Assembly: GCA_022821085.1 (NCBI GenBank)
Contig: JAJEEG010000002.1
Location: 372,001 to 436,000, forward strand
DNA length: 64,000 nucleotides
Direction: 5' to 3'
Source: Candidatus Latescibacterota bacterium
GTDB taxonomy: Bacteria > JAAXHH01
The notes under the pieces were generated by a model, which saw only the letters and a list, made by a program, of their open reading frames with translations, did not search any database and was not told the origin of the DNA. Position 1 is the stretch's first letter; the number at the start of each line of letters is the position of its first letter. Position numbers and translations under genes: made by a program. Shown piece after piece: positions 13,496 to 22,302 of this stretch.

Positions 13496-13508
13496 TTTTC
13501 AAAGAGCG
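13496..13508 (-). promoter_or_regulatory. boxA-like antitermination element in the 16S leader
   Basis: On the minus strand CGCTCTTTGAAAA lies about 25 bp after the rRNA promoter -10 hexamer and about 95 bp before 16S. It resembles boxA and is nearly identical to the spacer copy at 11543-11555. Confidence 0.6.
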
Positions 13509-13529
13509 TAATCTTACCGCAACCCGCGC

Positions 13530-13558
13530 AAGATACACAGCCGGGCAAATGAAGTCAA
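13530..13558 (-). promoter_or_regulatory. rRNA operon promoter
   Basis: On the minus strand TTGACT (13558-13553) and TATCTT (13535-13530) are separated by 17 bp. The upstream side (13559-13580) is A+T-rich, as expected of an UP element. It sits about 130 bp ahead of 16S. The rest of the interval up to lipA (13581-13694) holds a degenerate CCGATGCG-type 9-15 bp repeat and no gene. Confidence 0.75.
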
Positions 13559-13694
13559 CAGGTTTCTTTATTTTTAATTCCTGTTGACCAAACACCCGTT
13601 GAACAAACGATTTCGGGGGCCGATTCGTTGCCCGATGCGGAACCCGATGCGATGCCCGATTCGATGCCCGATGCGGCGGCTTCAAATGGCCGGA

Positions 13695-14720
13695 TCAGGG
13701 GGCCGAATCTATGGTCAGCAGATCGTTGCCGTTTACGTCCGGGGTCGCGCCGCCCGCACGCCCGTTCGAAGGGTGCGCGCCATTCCCATTTGCGGACTGT
13801 CCGCCTTGACCGTTTCCGTTTTCCGAGACCGCGCCGCCCGCACGCCCGCCTCCCACGCTGTCCGCCTGATCGGCCGCGTGGTAGGAGCTGCGGACCAGGG
13901 GGCCGGACTCCACGTGGGGGATGCCGTACGCCTCGCCCGCCTGCTTGAACCGGGCGAACTCGTCCGGATGGTAGTGCTTGCGCACCGGCAGATGCTTCTT
14001 CGTCGGCTGCAGGTACTGCCCCACCGTCAGGATGTCACAGTGCACCGCGGCCACGTCGCGCATCAGGGCATGGACGGCTTCGTCGGTCTCGCCGAGCCCC
14101 ACCATGATGCCCGTCTTGGTCTTCGCGCCCCGGGCTTTCGCGCGCTCGAGCAGTTCCAGCGACTGGTCGTACCGCGCCTGGGGCCGCACCGTCCGGTACA
14201 GGTCCGGCACCGTCTCCAGGTTGTGGTTCAGCAGGTCGGGACGGGCGTCGAGCACGGTCTGCAGCGCCGATTCCGAACCCTTGAAATCCGGGATGAGCAC
14301 CTCCACGCCCACGCCCGGGCACCGGCGGCGGATGGCCCGGATCGTCTCGGCGAAGATCGGCGCGCCGCCGTCGACCCGCTCGTCCCTGTTCACCGACGTG
14401 ATCACGGCGAACCGCAGGCCCAGCTTCTCCACGGCCCCGGCCACGCGCTCGGGCTCGTCCCAGTCCAGCCCCTGGTCCGGCCGGCCCGTCTTGACGGCGC
14501 AGAACCCGCAGCTTCGCGTGCAGATATCGCCCAGGATCATGAAGGTGGCGGTGCGCTGCTCCCAGCATTCCCAGATGTTGGGGCACTGGGCGCTCTCGCA
14601 GATGGTGTGGAGGCGGTTGTCCCCCACCAGCCGCTTCAGTTCCTGGAAATTCGGCCCTTGCTTCAGGCGCACCTTGAGCCACGGGGGCTTGGGCACGTGG
14701 GATGTAGTCGATTCGCTCAT
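13695..14720 (-). CDS. lipA: Lipoyl synthase
   Basis: LipA is a radical-SAM enzyme that inserts two sulfurs into protein-bound octanoyl groups to make lipoate. The auxiliary cluster cysteines are seen in [12 protein letters not shown] (near residues 43-54), the SAM cluster in CTRSCGFC, and the C-terminal RSSYHA serine motif. The ATG at 14720 (MSESTTSH) is the likely start, since the frame upstream of it is not LipA-like. After RSSYHAADQ there is a tail of about 50 residues rich in Gly, Asn and Ala that the family does not need. No lipB is adjacent. Confidence 0.92.
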   Translation of the reverse strand: MSESTTSHVPKPPWLKVRLKQGPNFQELKRLVGDNRLHTICESAQCPNIWECWEQRTATFMILGDICTRSCGFCAVKTGRPDQGLDWDEPERVAGAVEKLGLRFAVITSVNRDERVDGGAPIFAETIRAIRRRCPGVGVEVLIPDFKGSESALQTVLDARPDLLNHNLETVPDLYRTVRPQARYDQSLELLERAKARGAKTKTGIMVGLGETDEAVHALMRDVAAVHCDILTVGQYLQPTKKHLPVRKHYHPDEFARFKQAGEAYGIPHVESGPLVRSSYHAADQADSVGGGRAGGAVSENGNGQGGQSANGNGAHPSNGRAGGATPDVNGNDLLTIDSAP

Positions 14721-14859
14721 AGCACTACAGGAACAAAAAGCGACCCTCCGGCGCCGTGAACCGTCGTTCCGCGCCGAAGCGGCCGCCATGGATGTCTGGT
14801 ACTTGACTTGCGCTTCGTTATCCGGGTTACGGTCGAGGCCCGACCGGTTGTTTCGAGCC

Positions 14860-15354
14860 TCATCCAGGCTTCATTTCGGGCGCGCCGTCGTCCCCCGGCG
14901 AAATGACCACGGCCTCCTCGTCGAGGTGTCCCGCGATGGTCTTCGACAGGTCGTTCAGGTCGGTCCGGCAGAAGCCTGTGTTACTGTCGAGTATGCCGCC
15001 GCCCTCATCCATGAGGAACCAGGTCGGCACGTTCGTCAGGCCGAAGTCCGAGGAAGCCCAGTGGGTCGTGTCGTACACGTTCGGAAAGGACGCGCCGTGC
15101 TCGTCCATGAACGCCTGCGTCTCTTCCGGCGTGTCCTGCGAGACGCCCAGTACCCGGAATCCCCCGTTCCCACCGTAGGCCTGGTGGATCTTATCGAAAT
15201 AGGGGGCGCTGAACTTGCAGGTCCCGCAGCCCACCTTGTAGAAGACCGCCAGCATCCAGCCGCCGTTCGCCTGATCGGCCAGTGACGTCGAATTGCCGTC
15301 CGCGTCTTCCAGCGCGACTTCCGGGGCCGCGACCCCGGCTTCCAGAAACGCCAT
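14860..15354 (-). CDS. Peroxiredoxin/TlpA-like redoxin
   Basis: This 164-residue cytoplasmic protein has a thioredoxin fold of the AhpC/TSA-redoxin group. The active-site segment is [17 protein letters not shown], giving a CxxC pair near residues 43-46. The cis-Pro loop is seen in [14 protein letters not shown]. It could reduce peroxides or disulfides. A GGGAG ribosome-binding site precedes the ATG at 15354, and a near-consensus promoter lies at 15440-15467. lipA follows 139 bp downstream on the same strand, so the two may share a transcript. Confidence 0.8.
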   Translation of the reverse strand: MAFLEAGVAAPEVALEDADGNSTSLADQANGGWMLAVFYKVGCGTCKFSAPYFDKIHQAYGGNGGFRVLGVSQDTPEETQAFMDEHGASFPNVYDTTHWASSDFGLTNVPTWFLMDEGGGILDSNTGFCRTDLNDLSKTIAGHLDEEAVVISPGDDGAPEMKPG

Positions 15355-15439
15355 GGATTACTCCCGTATGGGTTGAGATTTGAATGACGCCAGATCCAAT
15401 CCATGCTTCGATTATATATATGTATTACATCTAATATTG

Positions 15440-15467
15440 AATATAGGGGATATGGGGCCGGTGTCAA
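15440..15467 (-). promoter_or_regulatory. Promoter of the redoxin gene
   Basis: On the minus strand TTGACA (15467-15462) and TATATT (15445-15440) are 16 bp apart, 85 bp upstream of the redoxin start. The same hexamer pair occurs ahead of lysW and the TPR peptidase gene. Confidence 0.7.
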
Positions 15468-15685
15468 TGATTCGGTGGTGCGGGGCAGCAAGCGACCATA
15501 CCACGAGATCGAAGACATATCGCACTATGAAAAAGGTCATTTCTAAGGACGTTTAGGGACTTCCCTGGGCGGTTTTACAGAATCAATTGATTCCAATTTG
15601 ATTAACTTGGGTTCTGAAGCATCTAAACTATCAGAGGGTTAAGTCTCTCACTGAGTAATCGACACCTGCCAGGGGGTTCTCCTCG
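15468..15685. other. Intergenic region, no gene seen
   Basis: Together with the promoter and leader of the redoxin gene this fills the 331 bp between the redoxin and the first metallopeptidase. It is A+T-rich compared with its surroundings and marks the left edge of a lower-GC stretch that runs to about 19.6 kb. An AGGGGG ribosome-binding site lies at 15671-15676 for the next gene. I see no convincing promoter, terminator or repeat. Confidence 0.5.
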
Positions 15686-16576
15686 ATGATTAGCGATCCC
15701 GACAAAGTCCGGTTGGTAACTTCCGATATCGATCATTTCTGGCTGGCGTACGACCTGGCGGAAGGCAGGACTACGGAAGAAAAAAGAAACATCTTCGAAT
15801 CGGAATACTTGGCAAAGGGCAGTATCGGTTTAAAGGATTTCATCGACGCCAGAATCGAAAGCGCAGAGGGATTGGTCGAGGTAATCGAAGCCCGGCCGAG
15901 GTTTTACGCTTCAATAAGAGAAAGCTCGAACCGCGTGTTGGATTTAACCGATCAGATCCGCGGGTATATGCACAACTGGAAGCAACTGTACGACAAGGCG
16001 GTATTTCCGGACGTGTACTTTCTGATAGGTAAAATGACTTCTGGAGGAACTACATCGAGCAACGGACTTCTGATCGGGACCGAGATTTCCTGTCGAACGG
16101 ACAATCTTCCCAAGGACGAACTGACTGAGTGGTATCTTGAAGTCCTCAGACCTGTAGAAGACATTCCATACATTGTTATTCACGAACTTATACACACACA
16201 ACAGGCCTATGACTATGGAGAAAACACACTACTGGGTCAGTCTATTAACGAAGGCGCCGCCGATTTTCTTGGAGAGTTGGCAACCGGAAAACACATAAAC
16301 CCTCATTTGCATGCGTATGGAGAAGCGCACGAGACTGAATTATGGGAATCGTTCTCGAGTGAAATGTTACAGACCGACTTCAGCAACTGGCTCTACAACG
16401 GAGGCAATTCCACAGGGGCAAGACCGGCTGATCTTGGATATTACATAGGTTACAAAATATGTGAAGCTTACTATGGGAAGGCAGCCGATAAGAAGGCGGC
16501 TATAGAAGATATTTTGGCCATAAAGGACGGCCCCGACTCGCTACGTTTTTTAAAGGAAAGCGGTTACGGTCATTGA
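15686..16576 (+). CDS. Predicted zinc metallopeptidase (GldB/DUF2268-like)
   Basis: This 296-residue protein has no signal peptide or membrane segment. The zinc-site motif HELIH is at about residues 166-170 and is followed about 20 residues later by NEGAADFLGEL, whose Glu is the expected third ligand of a gluzincin. The overall plan resembles GldB/DUF2268-type predicted peptidases; the substrate is unknown. An AGGGGG box lies nine bases before the ATG. The next gene is also a predicted metallopeptidase and may be co-transcribed. Base composition is lower in GC than in the flanking genes. Confidence 0.65.
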   Translation: MISDPDKVRLVTSDIDHFWLAYDLAEGRTTEEKRNIFESEYLAKGSIGLKDFIDARIESAEGLVEVIEARPRFYASIRESSNRVLDLTDQIRGYMHNWKQLYDKAVFPDVYFLIGKMTSGGTTSSNGLLIGTEISCRTDNLPKDELTEWYLEVLRPVEDIPYIVIHELIHTQQAYDYGENTLLGQSINEGAADFLGELATGKHINPHLHAYGEAHETELWESFSSEMLQTDFSNWLYNGGNSTGARPADLGYYIGYKICEAYYGKAADKKAAIEDILAIKDGPDSLRFLKESGYGH

Positions 16577-16641
16577 ACGATTACCGCATCCCCGATCGAG
16601 ATACACCGGCTCCTTCGTCCCCTAGAAACGGAGAAATGGTG

Positions 16642-17640
16642 ATGGCCAGGTTGAACATTAACGTAGATCCCAGAATCGAACTTGTCATCACCATAAAGTT
16701 GCTGTGTGACTATGAGGGACTAACCAGGTACGACGTGGCGTATTCCCAATGCATGCGGGATTACTTTTTGCCATTCAAAACGCATGATGCAGCCAAACTG
16801 TTTAAGAAAATCACAGAGCATGGCACTTACTCGGACGCCTATCTGGGTCCGGTGTTGTCGCTTTCGAACCCGCCGGAACTTACGCCTCTATTCCCCTTCG
16901 AAAACCACGAATACTACATTCGAGCATTTCAAGACGAAACCCGGTTTCGAACGTTCTACGAACTACTGAGTGATTTCGCGATCCAATCAGACTTCGGCAC
17001 TTTTTTCGAAAGCCAAACCGCATACTTCCAATCCTTGGTCGACGAAGTTGCTAAAACGCTGGACAGTAAGAATTTGATCGACGTCCTGGAACTATACTAC
17101 GGAATGCGACATCGGGACTACAATCTGGTTCTAAGTCCCTTGTTTCAACACGGTGGAATCGGGCCTCGAGTTCGAAACCCTGATAGCAGGCTGTCCATAT
17201 TCAGCGTAATCGGACCGGTTGGATCGGTTGATGGTATCCCGATGTTCGGAACTAGAGATGAATTGCTGGAACTCATCTGGCATGAGTTCGGCCATTCGTT
17301 CGTAAATCCCGTTACTGAACGACATCGCTCCGACATTAGGAAGTATGCTCCGTTGTTAGATCCAATTCTGGAGAAAATGGCACAGGCAGGTGGTTACGGA
17401 GATTGGGAGATCTGCCTTAACGAACATTTGATCCGTGCCATTACATCTCGATTGTTTCACCGCGAATGGGGTCCGAAACACGGTGATCGATTACTCGTGC
17501 GGGATATAGAAAAGGGATTTCGCTACCTCCCTGCCCTTTTACGCGCACTTGAGGATTTCGAGCAACATCAAATTCGAAACACGACCTTCGAAGATTACTA
17601 TCCTGCATTGCTGAAGTCTTTTGATACATATCTCGAATAA
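16642..17640 (+). CDS. DUF4932-like predicted zinc metallopeptidase
   Basis: The 332-residue product begins with a VDPRIELVITIKLL segment typical of DUF4932 proteins and has HEFGHSFVNP at about residues 214-223, a probable zinc-binding HExxH. ENHEYYIRAF and DWEICLNEHLIRAI are further conserved-looking blocks, the latter a possible third-ligand region. No secretion signal is visible. I chose the ATG at 16642, seven bases after GGAGAA; a longer frame back to a TTG at 16573 overlaps the previous stop and is less likely. Function is unknown; the context with another HExxH protein and a sigma factor suggests a shared pathway. Confidence 0.6.
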   Translation: MARLNINVDPRIELVITIKLLCDYEGLTRYDVAYSQCMRDYFLPFKTHDAAKLFKKITEHGTYSDAYLGPVLSLSNPPELTPLFPFENHEYYIRAFQDETRFRTFYELLSDFAIQSDFGTFFESQTAYFQSLVDEVAKTLDSKNLIDVLELYYGMRHRDYNLVLSPLFQHGGIGPRVRNPDSRLSIFSVIGPVGSVDGIPMFGTRDELLELIWHEFGHSFVNPVTERHRSDIRKYAPLLDPILEKMAQAGGYGDWEICLNEHLIRAITSRLFHREWGPKHGDRLLVRDIEKGFRYLPALLRALEDFEQHQIRNTTFEDYYPALLKSFDTYLE

Positions 17641-17673
17641 CCGTCCGTATTCAGAACTCGATATGATTCGAAT

Positions 17674-19545
17674 ATGTCGACACTCATAGACAACGACACC
17701 TATAATGTCCAGCTTTGCCTGGAAGGAAACGCGAACGCCTTCGAACCATTGGTCCGGCGATATCAGAATGCTGCTTTCGCCGTGGCTTTGGGTTACCTCC
17801 GGGATCGGGCAGATGCCGAGGACGTGGTGCAGGACGCCTTTATCTCGGCCTATTGTAAATTGTCGCAACTGAAGGACCCGGCTGTTTTCGGAAGTTGGTT
17901 TCACCGAATCGTAGTCAACCGTTGCAAGGAGTGGGTCCGCCGAAGCAGAATCGGTCGTCAAGTCCGTGTTGATGCGGATTCCGGAGGATTACACGATGAA
18001 TTCGCTATCTCGGATCGTATCCATCGCAAATACATCGAGCGTCTTGAAATCTGGGACGAAGTCGAGCTACTCCCAGAACACTATCGCCAAGTCGTCACGT
18101 TGTACTATTACACCGGTTTCTCTCTGAAAGAAATCGCCGCCTTCCTGGAGATCCCCGAATCGACTGCGAGGGGACGGCTCTACCAGTCACGGATCCGTCT
18201 TAGAAAAGCACTGTCGCCCCTGGAAAAGGAGACCATCGTCATGAGCCGGATTGATGTAACCGCGGAAGTTCAGGATGTAGTCTGCAAGCTCGCCAAAGAA
18301 GACTTCGAAGAAACGATCGACATGGGCGAAGTAGAAAACATCGTCCTTTATTGCGGAGTCAGTACTGAGGTGGAGATCGTCCGGACCAAAGGAGAGCAAT
18401 TGATTGTCAGAGGGTCGAAAATCGGACTTGGATATACCGAAGAAGAGGCGGATCACAACCTTGGAGGGTTTTCCGTAACCCACGATACTGTCGATGATTT
18501 CTATAAATCCGGTCCCCATGAAGGTGAGCTTTTTGTGGGTGTAGATTCAAGCGGCAACAAAAACGCTGCCATGACCAAACGGATCAGTGACCACTGGAAA
18601 CGGGACTTGATGAACGACTGGATGCTGGACGAAGTATGTAACGGAGTCAGGTTGGTTGATCTCTATCCGGACCTGAAGTCCGATATCGATGCGTTTCCTC
18701 CGCTGCCAAAGCGAGCGCGAGCTAGCTTGAGCAAATCAATACGGATTTCGGTTCACACGATGGAAGTACAGCCGATTCATGTACCGAACTCCGCCATGAA
18801 GGGAAACATCAAGGACGTTTTCCAGGTTTACTGGTCCGACGACTCCAAGGTCTTCGGACCGGCCTCGTACTGTCATGTTTCCATTGAGGTCCCGGCCGGG
18901 AAGAACATTTCGGTGTTCAGGGCAAAGCGAGTCAACGCGGAGGGTTTGAAGGGTTCCTTGATGGTATATGCCTGCCATTCATGCCAGATAGCTGATATCG
19001 CGAAGGATGTGTACCTGTTCAACAGCATGTTTTCGGATATAAATGAAGTTGGTGGTATGTTCTGTCAGCGCATGTACGAATATGGCGGCGCGAGCTACGA
19101 TGAGGGAATGATACGTAATATGGATGTGTGGGAAGGTAAACTCTCCAACGTAAAGGGTGGTGTGGATATCGATGTCGGCCGTTTCGTACTGGATGCTCAG
19201 GACTTGGAAGGCGACGTATCCATTTACAATCGATTCGGCACAACCCGCTTGTACCAGTCATCCAGGGAATCCGGTACCCGGTGTAACCTCAGGACCGTTG
19301 CAGGTGAGACAAAGCTGGTTCTGGATGAAAGACTCGCGAAGAAGGTCAGCCTGGTGATGTATACGCGCTGTGGCGTCTTGAAATTGGGTCAGGCGAAGGA
19401 CGAGATGCGGCTGTATTCGACGTATAACGACGGGCATCGCATTACGGCTGGAACCACATACGATACAACCCAAGCGGACTACCTGCTACTTGCAGAAAGT
19501 GGCACAGCCGAAGTCGAGTTGTTAAACGGCTCCGACTCGAAGTGA
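17674..19545 (+). CDS. ECF sigma factor fused to a large C-terminal domain
   Basis: Residues 1-188 are an ordinary ECF sigma factor: region 2 with YLRDRADAEDVVQDAFISAY and region 4 with LPEHYRQVVTLYYYTGFSLKEIAAFLEIPESTARGRL. Such factors direct RNA polymerase to stress or surface-response promoters. Residues 190-623 are an added domain of about 430 residues with no membrane segment. Its second half has repeating short strands (GDVSIYNRFGTTRLYQ, AGETKLVLDER, YTRCGVLKLGQ) like a DUF4097-type beta-helix. At the junction there is an in-frame ATG (18241) with AAGGAG nine bases upstream, so a separate C-terminal product could also be made. No anti-sigma gene is adjacent, so the extension may control the sigma domain itself. 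Confidence 0.75.
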   Translation: MSTLIDNDTYNVQLCLEGNANAFEPLVRRYQNAAFAVALGYLRDRADAEDVVQDAFISAYCKLSQLKDPAVFGSWFHRIVVNRCKEWVRRSRIGRQVRVDADSGGLHDEFAISDRIHRKYIERLEIWDEVELLPEHYRQVVTLYYYTGFSLKEIAAFLEIPESTARGRLYQSRIRLRKALSPLEKETIVMSRIDVTAEVQDVVCKLAKEDFEETIDMGEVENIVLYCGVSTEVEIVRTKGEQLIVRGSKIGLGYTEEEADHNLGGFSVTHDTVDDFYKSGPHEGELFVGVDSSGNKNAAMTKRISDHWKRDLMNDWMLDEVCNGVRLVDLYPDLKSDIDAFPPLPKRARASLSKSIRISVHTMEVQPIHVPNSAMKGNIKDVFQVYWSDDSKVFGPASYCHVSIEVPAGKNISVFRAKRVNAEGLKGSLMVYACHSCQIADIAKDVYLFNSMFSDINEVGGMFCQRMYEYGGASYDEGMIRNMDVWEGKLSNVKGGVDIDVGRFVLDAQDLEGDVSIYNRFGTTRLYQSSRESGTRCNLRTVAGETKLVLDERLAKKVSLVMYTRCGVLKLGQAKDEMRLYSTYNDGHRITAGTTYDTTQADYLLLAESGTAEVELLNGSDSK

Positions 19546-19606
19546 CGAAGAACGGCAAACCCCGTTGATTTGACCTCAAAGCAATCCCCGAGATACAACC
19601 GACGCG

Positions 19607-20650
19607 TCACTCCTCTACAACCGTCTCCTCGCCTGGGGATGAGGGCCTTTGCCTGAACATAAATGGCATCACCGTGCGAAACTTTACGCGGGCTCCGTCA
19701 TGTACTGCCGGCGTAAAGACCATTTTTCGAGCTTCGTTCAGTATCAAAGAGTCCACCTCGGCGCGACCCGTCGATCTTTCGACGACTGCCGCCACCACGT
19801 TGCCATTAGTACCTACGACGAGATGAACGAAACCATCGCCATGGAAATTGAGATCGACGGCTTCGGTGGGGAGTTCGGGGAAATACAAAATCTCACCTAG
19901 CGTGTCCACCGTGTTGGGACGGTAAATCCCGTCTCTTTCGTCTGCCAACCGATCGGCCTCCTGTTCCGACTGAACAGCCTGGCCCGGTTGACCTCCCTCC
20001 TGATCCGGCAGGTCGGCCGGCACCAATCGGACGGTCATGTCCGGCTGGACGGCCGATTCCATTCGCCTTACCATCTGCGTAATTTCTGAGATTTGCCCCT
20101 CAACCGTTGGGGTGTCGGACCCGATGGGTGACAGGTGCATCACGTTGCCGACCTCATCGATCAGCACGATTTGGGGTGAATTCGGTAGATCAAACGGTGA
20201 ATCGACGACCAGGTACACCGGAAAGTTCAACCTGTATTTCTCCACGATCGGCGTGATCTCCTCGGCCGACTGAGCCTGGAGTACGCCGATAACCGGGACA
20301 TTGTCACCGATCATCGATCCAAATGAAGACATCATGTCGAGGGCACCCGGAAAATGCCGCGACGCGAAAAACAAGAGGAGCTGGTGCCCATCGCCGAGAC
20401 CCGGCAATGTTGCTGGTTGGCCGTGCTGATCGAGCGCGCTAAAGGGGGCAATAAACGGCGTGCCGAATATGGTTTGCGCCTGTAGCACGCGGATTTCCAC
20501 CTGCGCATTGTACAGACTGTTCTGCGCATTCTGAAGTTCCTGCACTTGCTGGTCGTTGAGCCAGAGGAGGGCGATGCTCAACGCGGCGAGGGCCGCGACG
20601 GCGACGTAAAGGTACAGCCGAGTGTTCGTGCGGGAGTCGGGTGTGGACAT
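19607..20650 (-). CDS. Membrane-anchored redoxin-like/TonB C-terminal fusion protein
   Basis: The 347-residue protein starts with one membrane anchor (about residues 12-31, LYLYVAVAALAALSIALLWL), then a short coiled coil. A thioredoxin-like domain follows, where the active site reads FFASRHFPGAL: no cysteines remain, so it cannot be a disulfide reductase. The C-terminus (about 265-330) resembles the TonB C-terminal domain (VVGTNGNVVAAVVERSTGRAEVDSLILNEARKMVFTPA). The protein would sit in the inner membrane facing the periplasm. No exbBD or receptor gene is near. A role in binding or relaying rather than energy transfer is possible. Confidence 0.65.
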   Translation of the reverse strand: MSTPDSRTNTRLYLYVAVAALAALSIALLWLNDQQVQELQNAQNSLYNAQVEIRVLQAQTIFGTPFIAPFSALDQHGQPATLPGLGDGHQLLLFFASRHFPGALDMMSSFGSMIGDNVPVIGVLQAQSAEEITPIVEKYRLNFPVYLVVDSPFDLPNSPQIVLIDEVGNVMHLSPIGSDTPTVEGQISEITQMVRRMESAVQPDMTVRLVPADLPDQEGGQPGQAVQSEQEADRLADERDGIYRPNTVDTLGEILYFPELPTEAVDLNFHGDGFVHLVVGTNGNVVAAVVERSTGRAEVDSLILNEARKMVFTPAVHDGARVKFRTVMPFMFRQRPSSPGEETVVEE

Positions 20651-20731
20651 GTCGCAGTTTCCTCAGTTAGGGACAATATCCCGGCCAAGGACAATAACAT
20701 TGGGAACAATGAATGTTGTATCGGGATAACT

Positions 20732-20760
20732 ATGGTATAGGGATGCAAACGTCCCGTCAA
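20732..20760 (-). promoter_or_regulatory. Candidate promoter of the redoxin-like/TonB gene
   Basis: On the minus strand TTGACG (20760-20755) and TACCAT (20737-20732) are 17 bp apart, about 80 bp upstream of the start. The remainder of the 272-bp divergent spacer (20651-20922) shows nothing else I can support. Confidence 0.4.
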
Positions 20761-20922
20761 CTGAACGGGTTCCCACATGCATCGGCATCGACGAATATAC
20801 TTACGCCCCACGCTTAGTCTGTAAACTTCCTGACAAATCCGCATTCCCCACGAGATTCCCCCACGTAAACACGACCATTCCTGTATAGCACCGAATCACA
20901 CACCCGGTCACAGGAAGGCGTC

Positions 20923-21627
20923 GTGCGTCATTCCATTCATTCCCCATCCCTGATCTCCATCGAAGACCTGCATAAGTCCTTCCCGATGGGAGACGGCCGC
21001 ATTCCCGCGCTCCGGGGCGTATCCGCCACCATCAACCGTGGCGAATACGTGGCCGTGATGGGCCGGTCGGGATCCGGAAAATCCACCCTGATGAACATCC
21101 TGGGGTGCCTGGACACGCCCACGGCGGGCAGGTACGCCCTCGACGGCAGGTCCGTTGGAGACCTCACGGACGATGAGCAGGCCTTCATCCGAAACCGGAT
21201 GATCGGGTTCGTGTTTCAGGCCTTCAACCTGCTCCCGAGAATGGACGCGCTGCACAACGTGGAACTGCCGCTCCTCTACCGCGGCCTGGACAGCAGTGAA
21301 CGGCGTTGGCGTGCCATGGAAGCCATGGAAGCGGTGGGCGTGAGCGACCGCGCCCGCCACAGGCCCAACGAGATGTCGGGCGGGCAGCGCCAGCGCGTGG
21401 CCATCGCCCGCGCGCTGGTCGGCGAGCCGTCCATCATACTGGCGGACGAGCCCACGGGAAACCTGGACAGCGGGACCGGAGAGGAAATCATGGCGATATT
21501 CGACCGGTTGAACCGGGAAGGACATACGATCGTACTGGTGACGCACGAAGCGCATGTCGCCAGTCATTGCAGGAGGATCATCCGACTGCGCGATGGTGTG
21601 ATTGAGGAGGACCGTCCGATTGTGTAA
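20923..21627 (+). CDS. ABC transporter ATP-binding protein, LolD/MacB type
   Basis: This 234-residue ATPase belongs to the MacB/LolD/FtsE group, which drives lipoprotein release, efflux or cell-envelope remodelling. Motifs are Walker [20 protein letters not shown]-loop [12 protein letters not shown], signature [15 protein letters not shown], Walker [14 protein letters not shown] and H-loop [10 protein letters not shown]. The start is a GTG with AGGAAGG four bases ahead. The FtsX-like permease that normally partners it is not adjacent; the following genes encode tiny membrane proteins and ComEC. Confidence 0.85.
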   Translation: MRHSIHSPSLISIEDLHKSFPMGDGRIPALRGVSATINRGEYVAVMGRSGSGKSTLMNILGCLDTPTAGRYALDGRSVGDLTDDEQAFIRNRMIGFVFQAFNLLPRMDALHNVELPLLYRGLDSSERRWRAMEAMEAVGVSDRARHRPNEMSGGQRQRVAIARALVGEPSIILADEPTGNLDSGTGEEIMAIFDRLNREGHTIVLVTHEAHVASHCRRIIRLRDGVIEEDRPIV

Positions 21628-21693
21628 CAAACAAATCCACGAAGATCGAGAACATCAAACTGGAAGTTCCGTATGACTTCATAAGGAGATGAC

Positions 21694-21942
21694 ATGGACG
21701 CCACAAACGTCATAAGCAATGTGGTTGTAATCGGGATTCTGCTCTTCGTGTGGCGCAGCCTCGACATGCGGATATCTCAACTCGATATGCGTCTGAGCGA
21801 CCGAATCGATCACCTTGATGAGCGGGTCTCGCAGATCGAGGAACGGATAGCGCACCTGGGCGAGCGCGTATCTCGGATAGAAGGGCTGATTGAGGCCTTC
21901 GTCCGGAAAAGCAACCCCTTTGAATCGGAAAAGAAGAACTGA
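21694..21942 (+). CDS. Small membrane-anchored coiled-coil protein
   Basis: This 82-residue protein has one N-terminal membrane segment (about residues 5-20, VISNVVVIGILLFVWR) followed by an amphipathic helix with repeating units (LDMRISQ, LDMRLSD, LDERVSQ, IEERIAH, LGERVSR). A good ribosome-binding site, AAGGAGATGAC, precedes the ATG. I do not know its function. It resembles the next gene in plan, so the two may interact or oligomerise; they form a short same-strand run between the ABC ATPase and comEC. Confidence 0.65.
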   Translation: MDATNVISNVVVIGILLFVWRSLDMRISQLDMRLSDRIDHLDERVSQIEERIAHLGERVSRIEGLIEAFVRKSNPFESEKKN

Positions 21943-22002
21943 TTGGAGGAGACGCATACCACTTCTAAAACGATATCCACGATCAAATCTTGAAATCATG
22001 AA

Positions 22003-22296
22003 ATGAGTATCATGGAAAACGCACATGTCTGGCTTCAACCCCTGATCCTTTTGACCGCCTTCATCTTCTTCTGGCGCGAGGCGAAGGGAAGCCGGCAGGA
22101 ACTGAAGCAGGATATCCGGGAAGAACTCAATAAGATCGACGCGAGATTCAACCGGTTCGAGGATAACATATCGGAACGTTTTGGCGAGGTGGACGCAAGG
22201 TTTGATCGTTTAGTAGATCATATCCGGGAAGATGCCGGGAAAGTGGATGCTCGTTTCGACCGGCTCGAGCGCATTTTGCTTGAACGCCAGAAATAG
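22003..22296 (+). CDS. Small membrane-anchored coiled-coil protein
   Basis: This 97-residue protein has an N-terminal hydrophobic segment (WLQPLILLTAFIFFW) and then repeats of 11 residues built on DARFxRxxDxI (for example DARFNRFEDNI and DARFDRLVDHI). Such 11-mer repeats form long straight or right-handed coiled coils. It is a structural counterpart of the preceding gene. The start could also be the ATG at 22012, since neither start has a clear ribosome-binding site. It ends six bases before comEC, suggesting joint transcription. Confidence 0.6.
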   Translation: MSIMENAHVWLQPLILLTAFIFFWREAKGSRQELKQDIREELNKIDARFNRFEDNISERFGEVDARFDRLVDHIREDAGKVDARFDRLERILLERQK

Positions 22297-22302
22297 CCCA
22301 TC

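Noticed and set aside
13473-13685. A 70-codon Arg/His/Pro-rich frame upstream of 16S
   Set aside because: It overlaps the rRNA promoter and leader and is produced by a short degenerate repeat (CCGATGCG-like).
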